Shown: positions 1 through 6,028 of the stretch, in pieces | Layout: the number at the start of each line of letters is the position of its first letter | How positions within the stretch are numbered: the stretch's first letter is position 1 | Assembly: GCA_044225675.1 (NCBI GenBank) | Contig: JBGAIH010000055.1 | Coordinates: 1 to 6,208 of the forward strand | Source: JACMQX01 sp044225675 | Lineage (GTDB): Bacteria > Pseudomonadota > Gammaproteobacteria > Burkholderiales > Burkholderiaceae_C | DNA: 6,208 nt | Reading direction: 5' to 3' | Translations under genes and position numbers: made by a program | The notes under the pieces: generated by a model | Told to the model about the DNA's origin: nothing | The model's database searches: none | Seen by the model: only the letters and a program-made list of their open reading frames with translations

Positions 1-1148
1 AGGCCACGCAGCAGGCTGCGCGTCTGCGCGCCCACCGGCTGCGGATCGAGACGCTTGCCCATCTTCTGGCCGTCGAACTCGATCGGCAGCGCAGCGGTTG
101 CCACGGCGGTGCCACAGGGCATGGTGGCGCGGATCAGCGCGCCGCCTTCGTTGAGGTGCGCGTCGTCCAGCAGGTCGTGCGGCTGGCGGATCGGCCCGTA
201 GGACAGGCCGGCCGCCTCCAGCGCCGAGCACAGCTCGGCGGTTTTCCAGGTGCGCAGGATCTCGGCCACGCCGGGCACGAGCCAGGGGCGGGCGGCTTCG
301 CGTCCGATGGCGGTGGTCAGGCGCGGGTCGGCGGCCCACTCGGGCGGCAGGAACTCGCGGCAGAAGGTCTGCCAGTTCTGGTCGCTCACCACGGCGACGA
401 AGACCCGGCCGTCCTGCGTGTCGAAGATGTCGTAGACGCCCCAGGGCGGCGTGCGCTTGTCGCCCATGGGCACCGGCGGCTCGCCGGTCAGCTGGTACTG
501 CGCGATGAACTGCGCCACCAGCAGCAGATTGTTCTCGTACAGGCCCGCGCGCACGTGGCGGCCCCGGCCGGTGCGCGCGCGGTCGTGCAGCGCAGCCAGC
601 GCGCCCATGGCGCCGAAGACGCCGCCCAGGATGTCGTTGACCGACGGCGCCACGCGCTGCGGTGCGCCGGTGCGGCCGTTGATGTAGGCCATGCCGCCCA
701 TCATCTGCGCCACCTCGTCGAGCGCCGTGCGCTGCTTGTAGGGCCCCGACAGAAATCCCTTGAGCGACACGTAGATCAGTCCGGGGTTGGCCGCCGACAG
801 GGTGGCGTAGTCGAGGCCGTATTGGGCCAGGCTGTCGTCGCGGAAGTTCTCGACCAGCATGTCGCAGCCGGCCGCGAGTTCACGCACCAGCGCCTGGCCT
901 TCGGACGACTTGAGGTCCACCGCCAGGCTCTGCTTGTTGCGGCTGAACACCGGGAAGTAGCCGATGCCCGAGCCCTTGAGCCGCCGCGTGCGGTCGCCGT
1001 CGATCGGCTCGACCTTGATCACCTCGGCGCCCAGGTCGGCCAGCACCAGTCCGCTGGCCGGACCCATGATCATGTGGGAAAGCTCCAGCACCCGCACGCC
1101 ACGCAGGGGCAGGGCATCTTCGGGCAGGAAAGCAGCAGGGTCGGTCAT
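1..1148 (-). CDS. CaiB/BaiF family III CoA-transferase (3' end outside window)
   Basis: Family III CoA-transferases move CoA between carboxylic acids through an aspartyl-CoA thioester, in the cytoplasm. The 382 visible codons show the family N-terminus (residues 19-56: RVLELS, GP at 29-30, LADLGAEVIKVE, then GDRTRR). An NDILGG segment holds Asp172, which fits the catalytic Asp169 of formyl-CoA transferase. It is followed by LAALHDRARTGRGRHV and, at 237-253, the small-domain GVYDIFDTQDGRVFVAV. The last visible residues (RLDPQPVGAQTRSLLRG) resemble the usual family C-terminus, so probably only about 10-25 residues are missing against the usual ~400. The ATG at 1148 is chosen because an in-frame TGA lies at 1185-1187 with no other plausible start between; no clear Shine-Dalgarno is visible. 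It lies 132 bp downstream of, and co-directional with, the LysR gene. The substrate is unknown; succinyl-CoA is a common donor, but nothing here proves it. Confidence 0.93.
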   Translation of the reverse strand, partial: MTDPAAFLPEDALPLRGVRVLELSHMIMGPASGLVLADLGAEVIKVEPIDGDRTRRLKGSGIGYFPVFSRNKQSLAVDLKSSEGQALVRELAAGCDMLVENFRDDSLAQYGLDYATLSAANPGLIYVSLKGFLSGPYKQRTALDEVAQMMGGMAYINGRTGAPQRVAPSVNDILGGVFGAMGALAALHDRARTGRGRHVRAGLYENNLLLVAQFIAQYQLTGEPPVPMGDKRTPPWGVYDIFDTQDGRVFVAVVSDQNWQTFCREFLPPEWAADPRLTTAIGREAARPWLVPGVAEILRTWKTAELCSALEAAGLSYGPIRQPHDLLDDAHLNEGGALIRATMPCGTAVATAALPIEFDGQKMGKRLDPQPVGAQTRSLLRG

Positions 1149-1280
1149 GCAGGCAGCGCAACGGCAAGGGTCGGAAAGCCCGGATCATCGGCATGTCGGG
1201 CCATCTCGCCAAGCGATGGATCGGAACGCCGGCTTTCTCGTTTGGAGATGGTCTGGCGGACCCGACGGGACGGTGCGGCT
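1149..1280 (-). other. LysR to CoA-transferase intergenic spacer
   Basis: This 132-bp non-coding stretch separates two co-directional genes. It has no T-rich hairpin that would be a convincing terminator and no strong -35/-10 pair that I can support. It contains a small dyad (CCATC-N9-GATGG, 1201-1219), listed separately, and a weaker one (GCCCG at 1178-1182 with CGGGC at 1197-1201). It is long enough for a separate promoter for the CoA-transferase, so one operon with the LysR gene is not certain. Confidence 0.6.
1201..1219. promoter_or_regulatory. Candidate LysR box (T-N11-A dyad)
   Basis: CCATC and GATGG form a perfect 5-bp inverted repeat separated by 9 bases. T1204 and A1216 stand 11 bases apart, matching the T-N11-A core typical of LysR-family operators. 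It ends 52 bp before the CoA-transferase start codon and lies just downstream of the LysR gene, which is a sensible place for an activator site. The arms are short and a chance match is quite possible; seen in sequence, function inferred. Confidence 0.35.
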
Positions 1281-2206
1281 TCAGTCCGCGCCGATGGCGC
1301 TGGCGCGCAGGTAGTCCACGAAGGTCTGCGCTGCGGGTGGCAGCGTCTGCAGGTCACGCACCGCCACGAAGCTGCGGGGCTGGGCCCAGCTGTCCGACAG
1401 CGGCACGAAGCGCAGGCCCAGAGGCTTTTCCTTGGCCGCCTTGAGGTACAGCGGCGCCACGCCCACGCCCAGGCCGCGCGCCACCAGGGTGCACAGGGTC
1501 TCGAACGAGCCCACGCGCGCACGCACCGTGCGCGTCGCGCGCGCGGCGCGCGCCGCGTCGTCGAAGACCGAGGCGATGCCGCTGTCGCGGCCCAGCTCCA
1601 CCAGGTCGTCGGCCAGCAGGTCGGCGTAGGCCAGCCGCCGCGAACGGGCGCGCGGGTGGGCAGCGGGCAGCACGGCAGCCAGGGTGTAGCGCCGGTAGGG
1701 AAAGACCTGCAGGCCGCTCATGCTGGCGAACTCCGAGGCGACGCCAATGTCGGCCAGCCCGTCGCGCACCGCGCGGTAGGTGGCCGGCGAGGTGCGCTCC
1801 TCGATGTCCACCTCGATCTGCGGCCGTTCGGCGCGAAAGCGCACGATGTCGGCCGACAGCTCGCCGGCCAGCGCCGTGAGGCTGGCCATCACCTTGATGN
1901 NNNNNNNNNNNNNNNNNNNNNNNCGCCGCGAACGCCGTCGACGTAGCCGGCCATCTCGCGCTGCATGCGGTCCATCGACTGGCGCATGAGCCGCGCATGA
2001 CGGGCCAGCGCCTCGCCGGCCGGCGTGGGCTGGGCGCCGCGTGCGCCGCGCTCGAGCAGCGGCACCCGCAACTGCGCCTCCATGTCGGAGATGCGCTTGC
2101 TCACGGCCGAGGGCACGATGTTCTCGCGCGCGGCGGCGCGCGCGATGCTGCCTTCCTCCAGGGTGGCGAGGAACAGGCGGATGGAGACGGGGTCGATGTC
2201 GCGCAT
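1281..2206 (-). CDS. LysR-type transcriptional regulator, interrupted by an N-run
   Basis: LysR-type regulators bind promoter DNA as tetramers and switch nearby catabolic genes in response to a small effector. The N-terminal winged helix-turn-helix is clear: SIRLFLATLEEGSIARAAA, then SAVSKRISDMEAQL, LLERG and TPAGEALARHA (residues 8-67). After the gap the effector-binding domain begins IKVMASLTALAGEL and continues through DIEER to a TGA at 1281-1283. ATG at 2206 has AGGA 6 bases upstream and lies 10 bp after the preceding gene's stop, so it is probably co-transcribed and translationally coupled. The two halves are in different frames because of the 24 N at 1900-1923. They join in frame only if the true gap is 1 base or 1 plus a multiple of 3. 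With one base the protein is 300 residues, a standard family length. The gene is therefore likely intact. The effector is unknown; the adjacent CoA-transferase gene is the obvious target. Confidence 0.9.
1900..1923. other. Assembly gap (24 N)
   Basis: Twenty-four undetermined bases lie inside the LysR gene, at the junction between the DNA-binding linker and the effector domain. The flanks read GVRG plus one base on the upstream side and, after two thirds of a codon, IKVMASL on the other. The N count is a multiple of three, but the flanking frames require a length of 1 modulo 3, so the N count is not the true length. Confidence 0.97.
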
Positions 2207-2212
2207 GGGTCG

Positions 2213-2216
2213 TCCT
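2213..2216 (-). promoter_or_regulatory. Ribosome binding site of the LysR gene
   Basis: On the minus strand AAAGGA precedes the ATG, with AGGA 6 bases from it. The AAs at its left end are part of the TAA stop codon of the upstream regulator (2217-2219). Overlap of stop codon and ribosome binding site is the usual arrangement for translational coupling, and it decides the LysR start. Confidence 0.75.
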
Positions 2217-3746
2217 TTACATGCCCGAGGCATAGGGCGCGAAGCCGCGCTGGTTTTCGTCGATCTGCAGCGTGCGGCCGAGCGGCGGAAAGGCCCGCTG
2301 GGCGCAGTCGGCCCGGTCGCAGACCTTGCAGCCCGCGCCAATCGGCGTGGCCGCTTCGGGGTCGGTGAGGTTCAAACCTTTCGCATAGACCAGCCGGTCG
2401 GCATAGCGCACGTCGCAGCCCAGGGCAGCGGCGAACACGCGGTGCGGCGCGCCGTAGCCGCCCCGGCGGTGCTCCACCGTTCGCGCGATCCACAGGTAGG
2501 TGCGGCCGTCGGGCATGCGCGAGAGCTGGGTGAGCGTGCGGCCCGGCTGCGCGAAGGCCTCGTACACGTTCCACAGCGGGCAGGTGCCGCCATGGCGCGA
2601 GAAGTGGAAGTCGGCGGTGGACTGCCGCTTGGAGATGTTGCCCGCGCGGTCGACCCGCACGAAGAAGAAGGGGATGCCCGCACCCGGCACCTGGCGCAGG
2701 GTCGACAGGCGGTGACCCACCGTCTCGAAGCCGACGCCAAAGCGCTCGCTCAGCAGGTCGATGTCGTAGCGCAGCGCCTCGGCGGCCTCCAGCAGCTGGC
2801 GGTGCGGCAGCACCAGCGCCCCCGCGAAGTGATTGGCAAAGCCCAGGCGCGCGAGGCTGCGTGCTTGCGAGGTCGAGAACGCATCGGCCGTGGTGAACGA
2901 GTCGATCAGCGGCCCGGCCTCCAGAAAGGCCAGCTGCACGCCGAGCTGGAAGGCCTGCTGGCCCGGCGTCATGCCGTTGGCCAGGCGGATGGTGCGGGTG
3001 GCCGCGTCATAGCTGCGCAAGGCCTCGTCGGAGGTCCGGCCGGCGGCCACGTGGCGCACCTGCACGCCGTGGCGCGTGCGCAGCCGCTCCTGCAGACGGG
3101 CCGGCAGGTCCTCGGGGCCCAGCGCGCCCGGTGGCAGGTCGCCTGCAGCGCCTGCCGTCGGGCTGCCGGCGGCCTGGGCCGGCCCCTGCAGCGCGCTTGC
3201 AGGGGGCGCCTGCATGATGGCGTCATAGAGCTGCTGAGCCTGCTCGTCGAGCACCGCCATGTGGTCATGGCGCGCGTAGAAGAACTCGCGCACTTCCTCA
3301 TAGGGCTGCAGGCCGGGCGTGAAGCCGGTGTCCGTGCCGGTCGGCAGGCGGTCGCCGTCGGCGCCGGCCGCGATGGACGACAGCTGCTCTTCCACGCTGC
3401 GCAGGCGCTTGTGCAGGTCCATCACCAAAGTCGCCACGGCGGGCAACTGCTCGGCCACCACCTTGGCCTCGGCCAGCGGCACCACGGTGGCGCCGGGCCG
3501 GTGCGAGAACACCGACTGCAGTGCGCTCAGCCGCTGGGCGTTGCCGTCGTCCGAAAACTGCTGCAGGTCCACCCCATGCGCTGCCTGCAGCCGCAGCAGC
3601 ACCGCCACCGTGAGCGGCCGCTGGTCGTTCTCGATCTGATTGAGGTAACTCGGTGATATCTTGAGCGATGCGGCCAGCGCGGCCTGCGTCAGGCCCTGGC
3701 GCTCGCGCAGGGCCTTGAGCCGCACACCCATGAAAGCCTTGGACAT
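2217..3746 (-). CDS. ScfR/PrpR/RamB-type short-chain fatty acyl-CoA transcriptional regulator
   Basis: The 509-residue protein has an XRE-type helix-turn-helix at about 8-62 (RLKALRERQGLTQ, KISPSYLNQIEN). A helical region and an Ala/Pro/Gly-rich linker follow (about 179-212), then an IrrE/ImmA-like core (about 215-320, with LARLGFANHFAGALVLP). The C-terminal ScfR domain (about 325-509) carries Cys389 (TCPLW), Cys444 (ALGCDVR) and the cluster Cys473, Cys476, Cys481 (CKVCDRADC). Mycobacterial PrpR, of the same architecture, binds CoA and a 4Fe-4S cluster and controls propionate genes; RamB controls acetate and propionate genes. By analogy this protein should sense short acyl-CoAs and control the divergent mutase operon; that role is inferred. 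The peptidase HExxH motif of the core is absent (QLGVQLAF in its place), so it is not expected to be a protease. ATG 3746 is preceded by GAGG at 9 bases; Met6 (3731) is a less likely start because it would trim the sequence before the helix-turn-helix. Confidence 0.93.
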   Translation of the reverse strand: MSKAFMGVRLKALRERQGLTQAALAASLKISPSYLNQIENDQRPLTVAVLLRLQAAHGVDLQQFSDDGNAQRLSALQSVFSHRPGATVVPLAEAKVVAEQLPAVATLVMDLHKRLRSVEEQLSSIAAGADGDRLPTGTDTGFTPGLQPYEEVREFFYARHDHMAVLDEQAQQLYDAIMQAPPASALQGPAQAAGSPTAGAAGDLPPGALGPEDLPARLQERLRTRHGVQVRHVAAGRTSDEALRSYDAATRTIRLANGMTPGQQAFQLGVQLAFLEAGPLIDSFTTADAFSTSQARSLARLGFANHFAGALVLPHRQLLEAAEALRYDIDLLSERFGVGFETVGHRLSTLRQVPGAGIPFFFVRVDRAGNISKRQSTADFHFSRHGGTCPLWNVYEAFAQPGRTLTQLSRMPDGRTYLWIARTVEHRRGGYGAPHRVFAAALGCDVRYADRLVYAKGLNLTDPEAATPIGAGCKVCDRADCAQRAFPPLGRTLQIDENQRGFAPYASGM

Positions 3747-3747
3747 A

Positions 3748-3783
3748 TTTGCAAACCTCGCAAATTTGCAAGCGCAATTTGCA
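3748..3783. promoter_or_regulatory. Operator cluster proximal to the regulator gene (TTTGCAAA-like)
   Basis: Three related sites sit in 36 bp. They are TTTGCAAA (3748-3755, perfect palindrome), GCAAATTTGC (3760-3769, perfect palindrome, running into TTTGCAA at 3765-3771) and GCAATTTGC (3774-3782, imperfect, with TTTGCA at 3778-3783). TTTGCAAA is the core of the operator published for the homologous regulator RamB. The cluster lies between the regulator start codon and the candidate regulator promoter, and it overlaps a candidate -35 of the mutase promoter. It would fit autorepression and control of the mutase operon; binding is inferred. Confidence 0.65.
3756..3759 (-). promoter_or_regulatory. 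Ribosome binding site of the ScfR-type regulator
   Basis: GAGG on the minus strand lies 9 bases before the ATG at 3746. The spacer between it and the start codon is the perfect palindrome TTTGCAAA plus one base, so a protein bound there would also sit over the regulator's translation start region. Confidence 0.6.
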
Positions 3784-3808
3784 CTTCCATGGGCATTATC
3801 CGTTGTAT
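3779..3808 (+). promoter_or_regulatory. Candidate promoter for the mutase operon
   Basis: TTGCAC (3779-3784) followed after 18 bases by TTGTAT (3803-3808) is the best sigma-70-like pair I can see on the plus strand; both hexamers are imperfect and the -10 is poor. If real, its -35 lies within the operator cluster and it overlaps the divergent promoter. A weak core promoter would suit an activated gene. Low confidence. Confidence 0.25.
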
Positions 3809-3823
3809 CTGGCCCGATGTTTT
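3795..3823 (-). promoter_or_regulatory. Candidate promoter for the ScfR-type regulator
   Basis: On the minus strand GATAAT (3800-3795) matches the sigma-70 -10 consensus at 5 of 6 positions. AAAACA (3823-3818), 17 bases upstream, matches the -35 at 3 of 6. Transcription would start near 3788, placing the operator cluster 3748-3783 in the early transcribed region. The -35 is weak, so activation or a different start is possible. Confidence 0.45.
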
Positions 3824-3840
3824 GCGAAGATTGCAATCTT
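3821..3840. promoter_or_regulatory. Mutase-proximal operator pair including a 14-bp palindrome
   Basis: TTTGCGAA (3821-3828) differs from TTTGCAAA at one base. Directly next to it AAGATTGCAATCTT (3827-3840) is a perfect 14-bp palindrome centred on TTGCAA, the hexamer also found exactly at 3749-3754 and 3766-3771. The pair lies 21-40 bp before the mutase start codon, probably within its leader. It is likely a second binding region of the same regulator, although the flanks of the palindrome differ from the other sites and a different protein could bind it. Confidence 0.5.
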
Positions 3841-3860
3841 TGACGCATGCGACACCCCCG

Positions 3861-5999
3861 ATGAGCACTCCACCCGACCTCGAACTCTGGAAAAAGGCCG
3901 CCGCCAAGTCCGCACCCGGCGGCAACGTGAGCGCGCTCGACTGGCAGACGCCCGACGGCATCACCGTCAAGCCGCTGTACACCGCCGCCGATACGGCCGG
4001 CCTGGCGCATGCCGACACGCTGCCCGGGTTCGAGCCGTACCTGCGCGGCCCGCAGGCCACGATGTACGCGGTGCGGCCGTGGACCATCCGCCAGTACGCG
4101 GGCTTTTCGACCGCCGAGGAGTCCAACGCCTTCTACCGCCGCGCGCTCGCGGCGGGCGGGCAGGGCGTGTCGGTGGCGTTCGACCTGGCGACCCACCGGG
4201 GCTATGACAGCGACCACCCGCGCGTGACCGGCGACGTCGGCAAGGCCGGCGTGGCCATCGACAGCGTCGAGGACATGAAGATCCTGTTCGACCAGATCCC
4301 GCTCGACAAGGTCAGCGTGTCCATGACCATGAACGGCGCGGTGCTGCCGGTGCTGGCGGGCTACGTGGTCGCGGCCGAGGAGCAGGGCGTGAGCCAGGAC
4401 AAGCTGTCCGGGACCATCCAGAACGACATCCTCAAGGAGTTCATGGTCCGCAACACCTACATCTACCCGCCCCAGCCGAGCATGCGGATCATCGGCGACA
4501 TCATCGAGTACACGGCGAAGAACATGCCGAAGTTCAACTCGATCAGCATCTCGGGCTACCACATGCAGGAAGCCGGCGCCAACCAGGCGCTGGAGCTGGC
4601 CTTCACGCTGGCCGACGGCAAGGAGTACGTCAAGACGGCGCTGGCCAAGGGGCTGGACGTCGACGACTTCGCCGGCCGCCTCTCGTTCTTCTGGGCGATC
4701 GGCATGAACTTCTATCTGGAAGTCGCCAAGATGCGCGCGGCCCGCCTGCTGTGGTGCCGCATCATGAAGGGCTTCGACGCGAAGAACCCCAAGAGCCTGA
4801 TGCTGCGCACGCACTGCCAGACCTCCGGCTGGTCGTTGACCGAGCAGGACCCGTACAACAACATCGTGCGCACCACCATCGAGGCCATGGCGGCGGTGTT
4901 CGGCGGCACCCAGTCGCTGCACACCAACGCGTTCGACGAGGCCATCGCGCTGCCCACCGACTTCTCGGCCCGCATTGCGCGCAACACCCAGCTCATCATC
5001 CAGGAAGAGACTCACATCACCAACGTGATCGACCCCTGGGCCGGCAGCTACATGATGGAGAAGCTCACCCAGGACATGGCCGACGCCGCCTGGAAGATCA
5101 TCGAGGAGGTCGAGGCCATGGGCGGCATGACGCGCGCGGTCGACAGCGGCTGGGCCAAGCTCAAGATCGAGGCCGCAGCCGCCGAGAAGCAGGCGCGCAT
5201 CGACTCCGGCCGCGACGTGATCGTGGGCGTCAACAAGTACAGGCTCCAGAGCGAGGACGTGGTCGAGGCCCGCGACATCGACAACATGGCGGTGCGCGAC
5301 GGCCAGATCCGTCGGCTCGAGAAGATCCGCGCCACGCGCGACGCCAAGGCCGTGCAGGCCGCGCTCGACGCGCTTACCGCCGCAGCCGAGAAGGGCGACG
5401 GCAACCTGCTGGACCTGAGCATCCGCGCCATCCGGCTGCGGGCCACGGTGGGCGAGGTCAGCGACGCGCTCGAGAAAGTCTACGGGCGCCATCGCGCCGA
5501 TACGCAAAAGGTGACCGGTGTGTACGCAGCCGCTTATGACAGTGCCGAGGGCTGGGAACAGCTCAAGAAGGAGATCGACGGCTTCGCGGCCGAGCAGGGG
5601 CGACGCCCGCGCGTGATGATCTCCAAGCTCGGCCAGGACGGCCACGATCGCGGAGCCAAGGTGGTGGCCACGGCCTTCGCCGACCTGGGCTTCGACGTCG
5701 ACATGGGCCCGCTGTTCCAGACGCCCGAGGAATGCGCGCGCCAGGCCATCGAGAACGACGTCCACGCGGTGGGCGTGAGCACGCTGGCTGCCGGCCACAA
5801 GACGCTGGTGCCGGCCATCATCGAGGAGCTGCGCCGGCAGGGCGGCGACGACATCATCGTGTTCGTCGGCGGGGTCATTCCAAGGCAGGACTACGACATG
5901 CTGTACGAGTCGGGCGTCAAGGGCATCTACGGCCCGGGCACGCCGATCCCGGCCAGCGCCAAGGACGTGCTCGAGAACATTCGCAAGGCACTGGCCTGA
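3861..5999 (+). CDS. scpA: Methylmalonyl-CoA mutase, adenosylcobalamin-dependent, single-chain
   Basis: The 712-residue enzyme interconverts (R)-methylmalonyl-CoA and succinyl-CoA by a radical carbon-skeleton rearrangement in the cytoplasm. Residues ~25-540 form the substrate-binding TIM-barrel part (RPWTIRQYAGFSTAEESNAF, VAFDLATHRGYDSDHPRV, SISGYHMQEAGA, TDFSARIARNTQ). Residues ~582-712 form the cobalamin domain with Lys589, DGHDRG (593-598; His595 the cobalt ligand), VGVSTL (637-642) and VGGVIP (669-674). Tyr79, Arg197 and His234 align with Tyr89, Arg207 and His244 of the Propionibacterium enzyme. Tyr and Arg at the first two positions favour methylmalonyl-CoA over the isobutyryl-CoA mutase type. 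Length is close to E. coli ScpA (714), with both domains in one chain; no separate small-subunit gene is seen here. ATG 3861 is preferred to ATG 3789: the extra 24 residues do not resemble the family and would overlap the promoter region. No good Shine-Dalgarno precedes 3861. It is divergent from the ScfR-type regulator and followed by meaB. Confidence 0.97.
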   Translation: MSTPPDLELWKKAAAKSAPGGNVSALDWQTPDGITVKPLYTAADTAGLAHADTLPGFEPYLRGPQATMYAVRPWTIRQYAGFSTAEESNAFYRRALAAGGQGVSVAFDLATHRGYDSDHPRVTGDVGKAGVAIDSVEDMKILFDQIPLDKVSVSMTMNGAVLPVLAGYVVAAEEQGVSQDKLSGTIQNDILKEFMVRNTYIYPPQPSMRIIGDIIEYTAKNMPKFNSISISGYHMQEAGANQALELAFTLADGKEYVKTALAKGLDVDDFAGRLSFFWAIGMNFYLEVAKMRAARLLWCRIMKGFDAKNPKSLMLRTHCQTSGWSLTEQDPYNNIVRTTIEAMAAVFGGTQSLHTNAFDEAIALPTDFSARIARNTQLIIQEETHITNVIDPWAGSYMMEKLTQDMADAAWKIIEEVEAMGGMTRAVDSGWAKLKIEAAAAEKQARIDSGRDVIVGVNKYRLQSEDVVEARDIDNMAVRDGQIRRLEKIRATRDAKAVQAALDALTAAAEKGDGNLLDLSIRAIRLRATVGEVSDALEKVYGRHRADTQKVTGVYAAAYDSAEGWEQLKKEIDGFAAEQGRRPRVMISKLGQDGHDRGAKVVATAFADLGFDVDMGPLFQTPEECARQAIENDVHAVGVSTLAAGHKTLVPAIIEELRRQGGDDIIVFVGGVIPRQDYDMLYESGVKGIYGPGTPIPASAKDVLENIRKALA

Positions 6000-6028
6000 G
6001 CGCTGCAACGGGCGGAACGCGCGACCTC

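Noticed and set aside
1178..1201. GCCCG...CGGGC inverted repeat as a terminator after the LysR gene
   Set aside because: The stem has only 5 bp with a 14-base loop and is followed by only three T on the minus strand, which is too weak for an intrinsic terminator.
156..1946. Long plus-strand open frame opposite the CoA-transferase and LysR genes
   Set aside because: It is a high-GC shadow: no recognisable domain, Arg/Ala/Gly/His-rich composition, and both minus-strand genes beneath it have clear family motifs. It also runs through the N gap.
2025..3656. Long plus-strand open frame opposite the ScfR-type regulator
   Set aside because: It is a composition-driven shadow with no domain. The minus-strand protein is conserved along its entire length.
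3789..3860. Upstream start giving the mutase 24 extra N-terminal residues
   Set aside because: The extra residues do not resemble the family N-terminus, no ribosome binding site precedes ATG 3789, and the start would lie within the predicted promoter. From 3861 the protein aligns with E. coli ScpA from near its first residue.
4751..5539. Plus-strand open frame overlapping the mutase in another frame
   Set aside because: It is Arg/His/Gly-rich with no motif and lies wholly inside the mutase gene, whose motifs are intact.
3861..5999. Isobutyryl-CoA or another acyl-CoA mutase instead of methylmalonyl-CoA mutase
   Set aside because: Tyr79 and Arg197, which align with the methylmalonyl-CoA-specific Tyr89 and Arg207, are present, and substrate and cobalamin domains are in one chain of the usual methylmalonyl-CoA mutase length.
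3747..6008. Open minus-strand frame antisense to the whole mutase gene, continuous with the regulator frame (1263 codons in total)
   Set aside because: Only the last 509 codons (3746-2217) match a protein family. The antisense part has the biased composition (rich in His, Val, Asp, Arg, Leu, Gly) expected from reading a high-GC gene backwards, and it covers a clearly real gene and the promoter region.
6000..6028. Terminator between the mutase and meaB
   Set aside because: The 29-bp spacer has no hairpin and no T-run; the two genes look co-transcribed.
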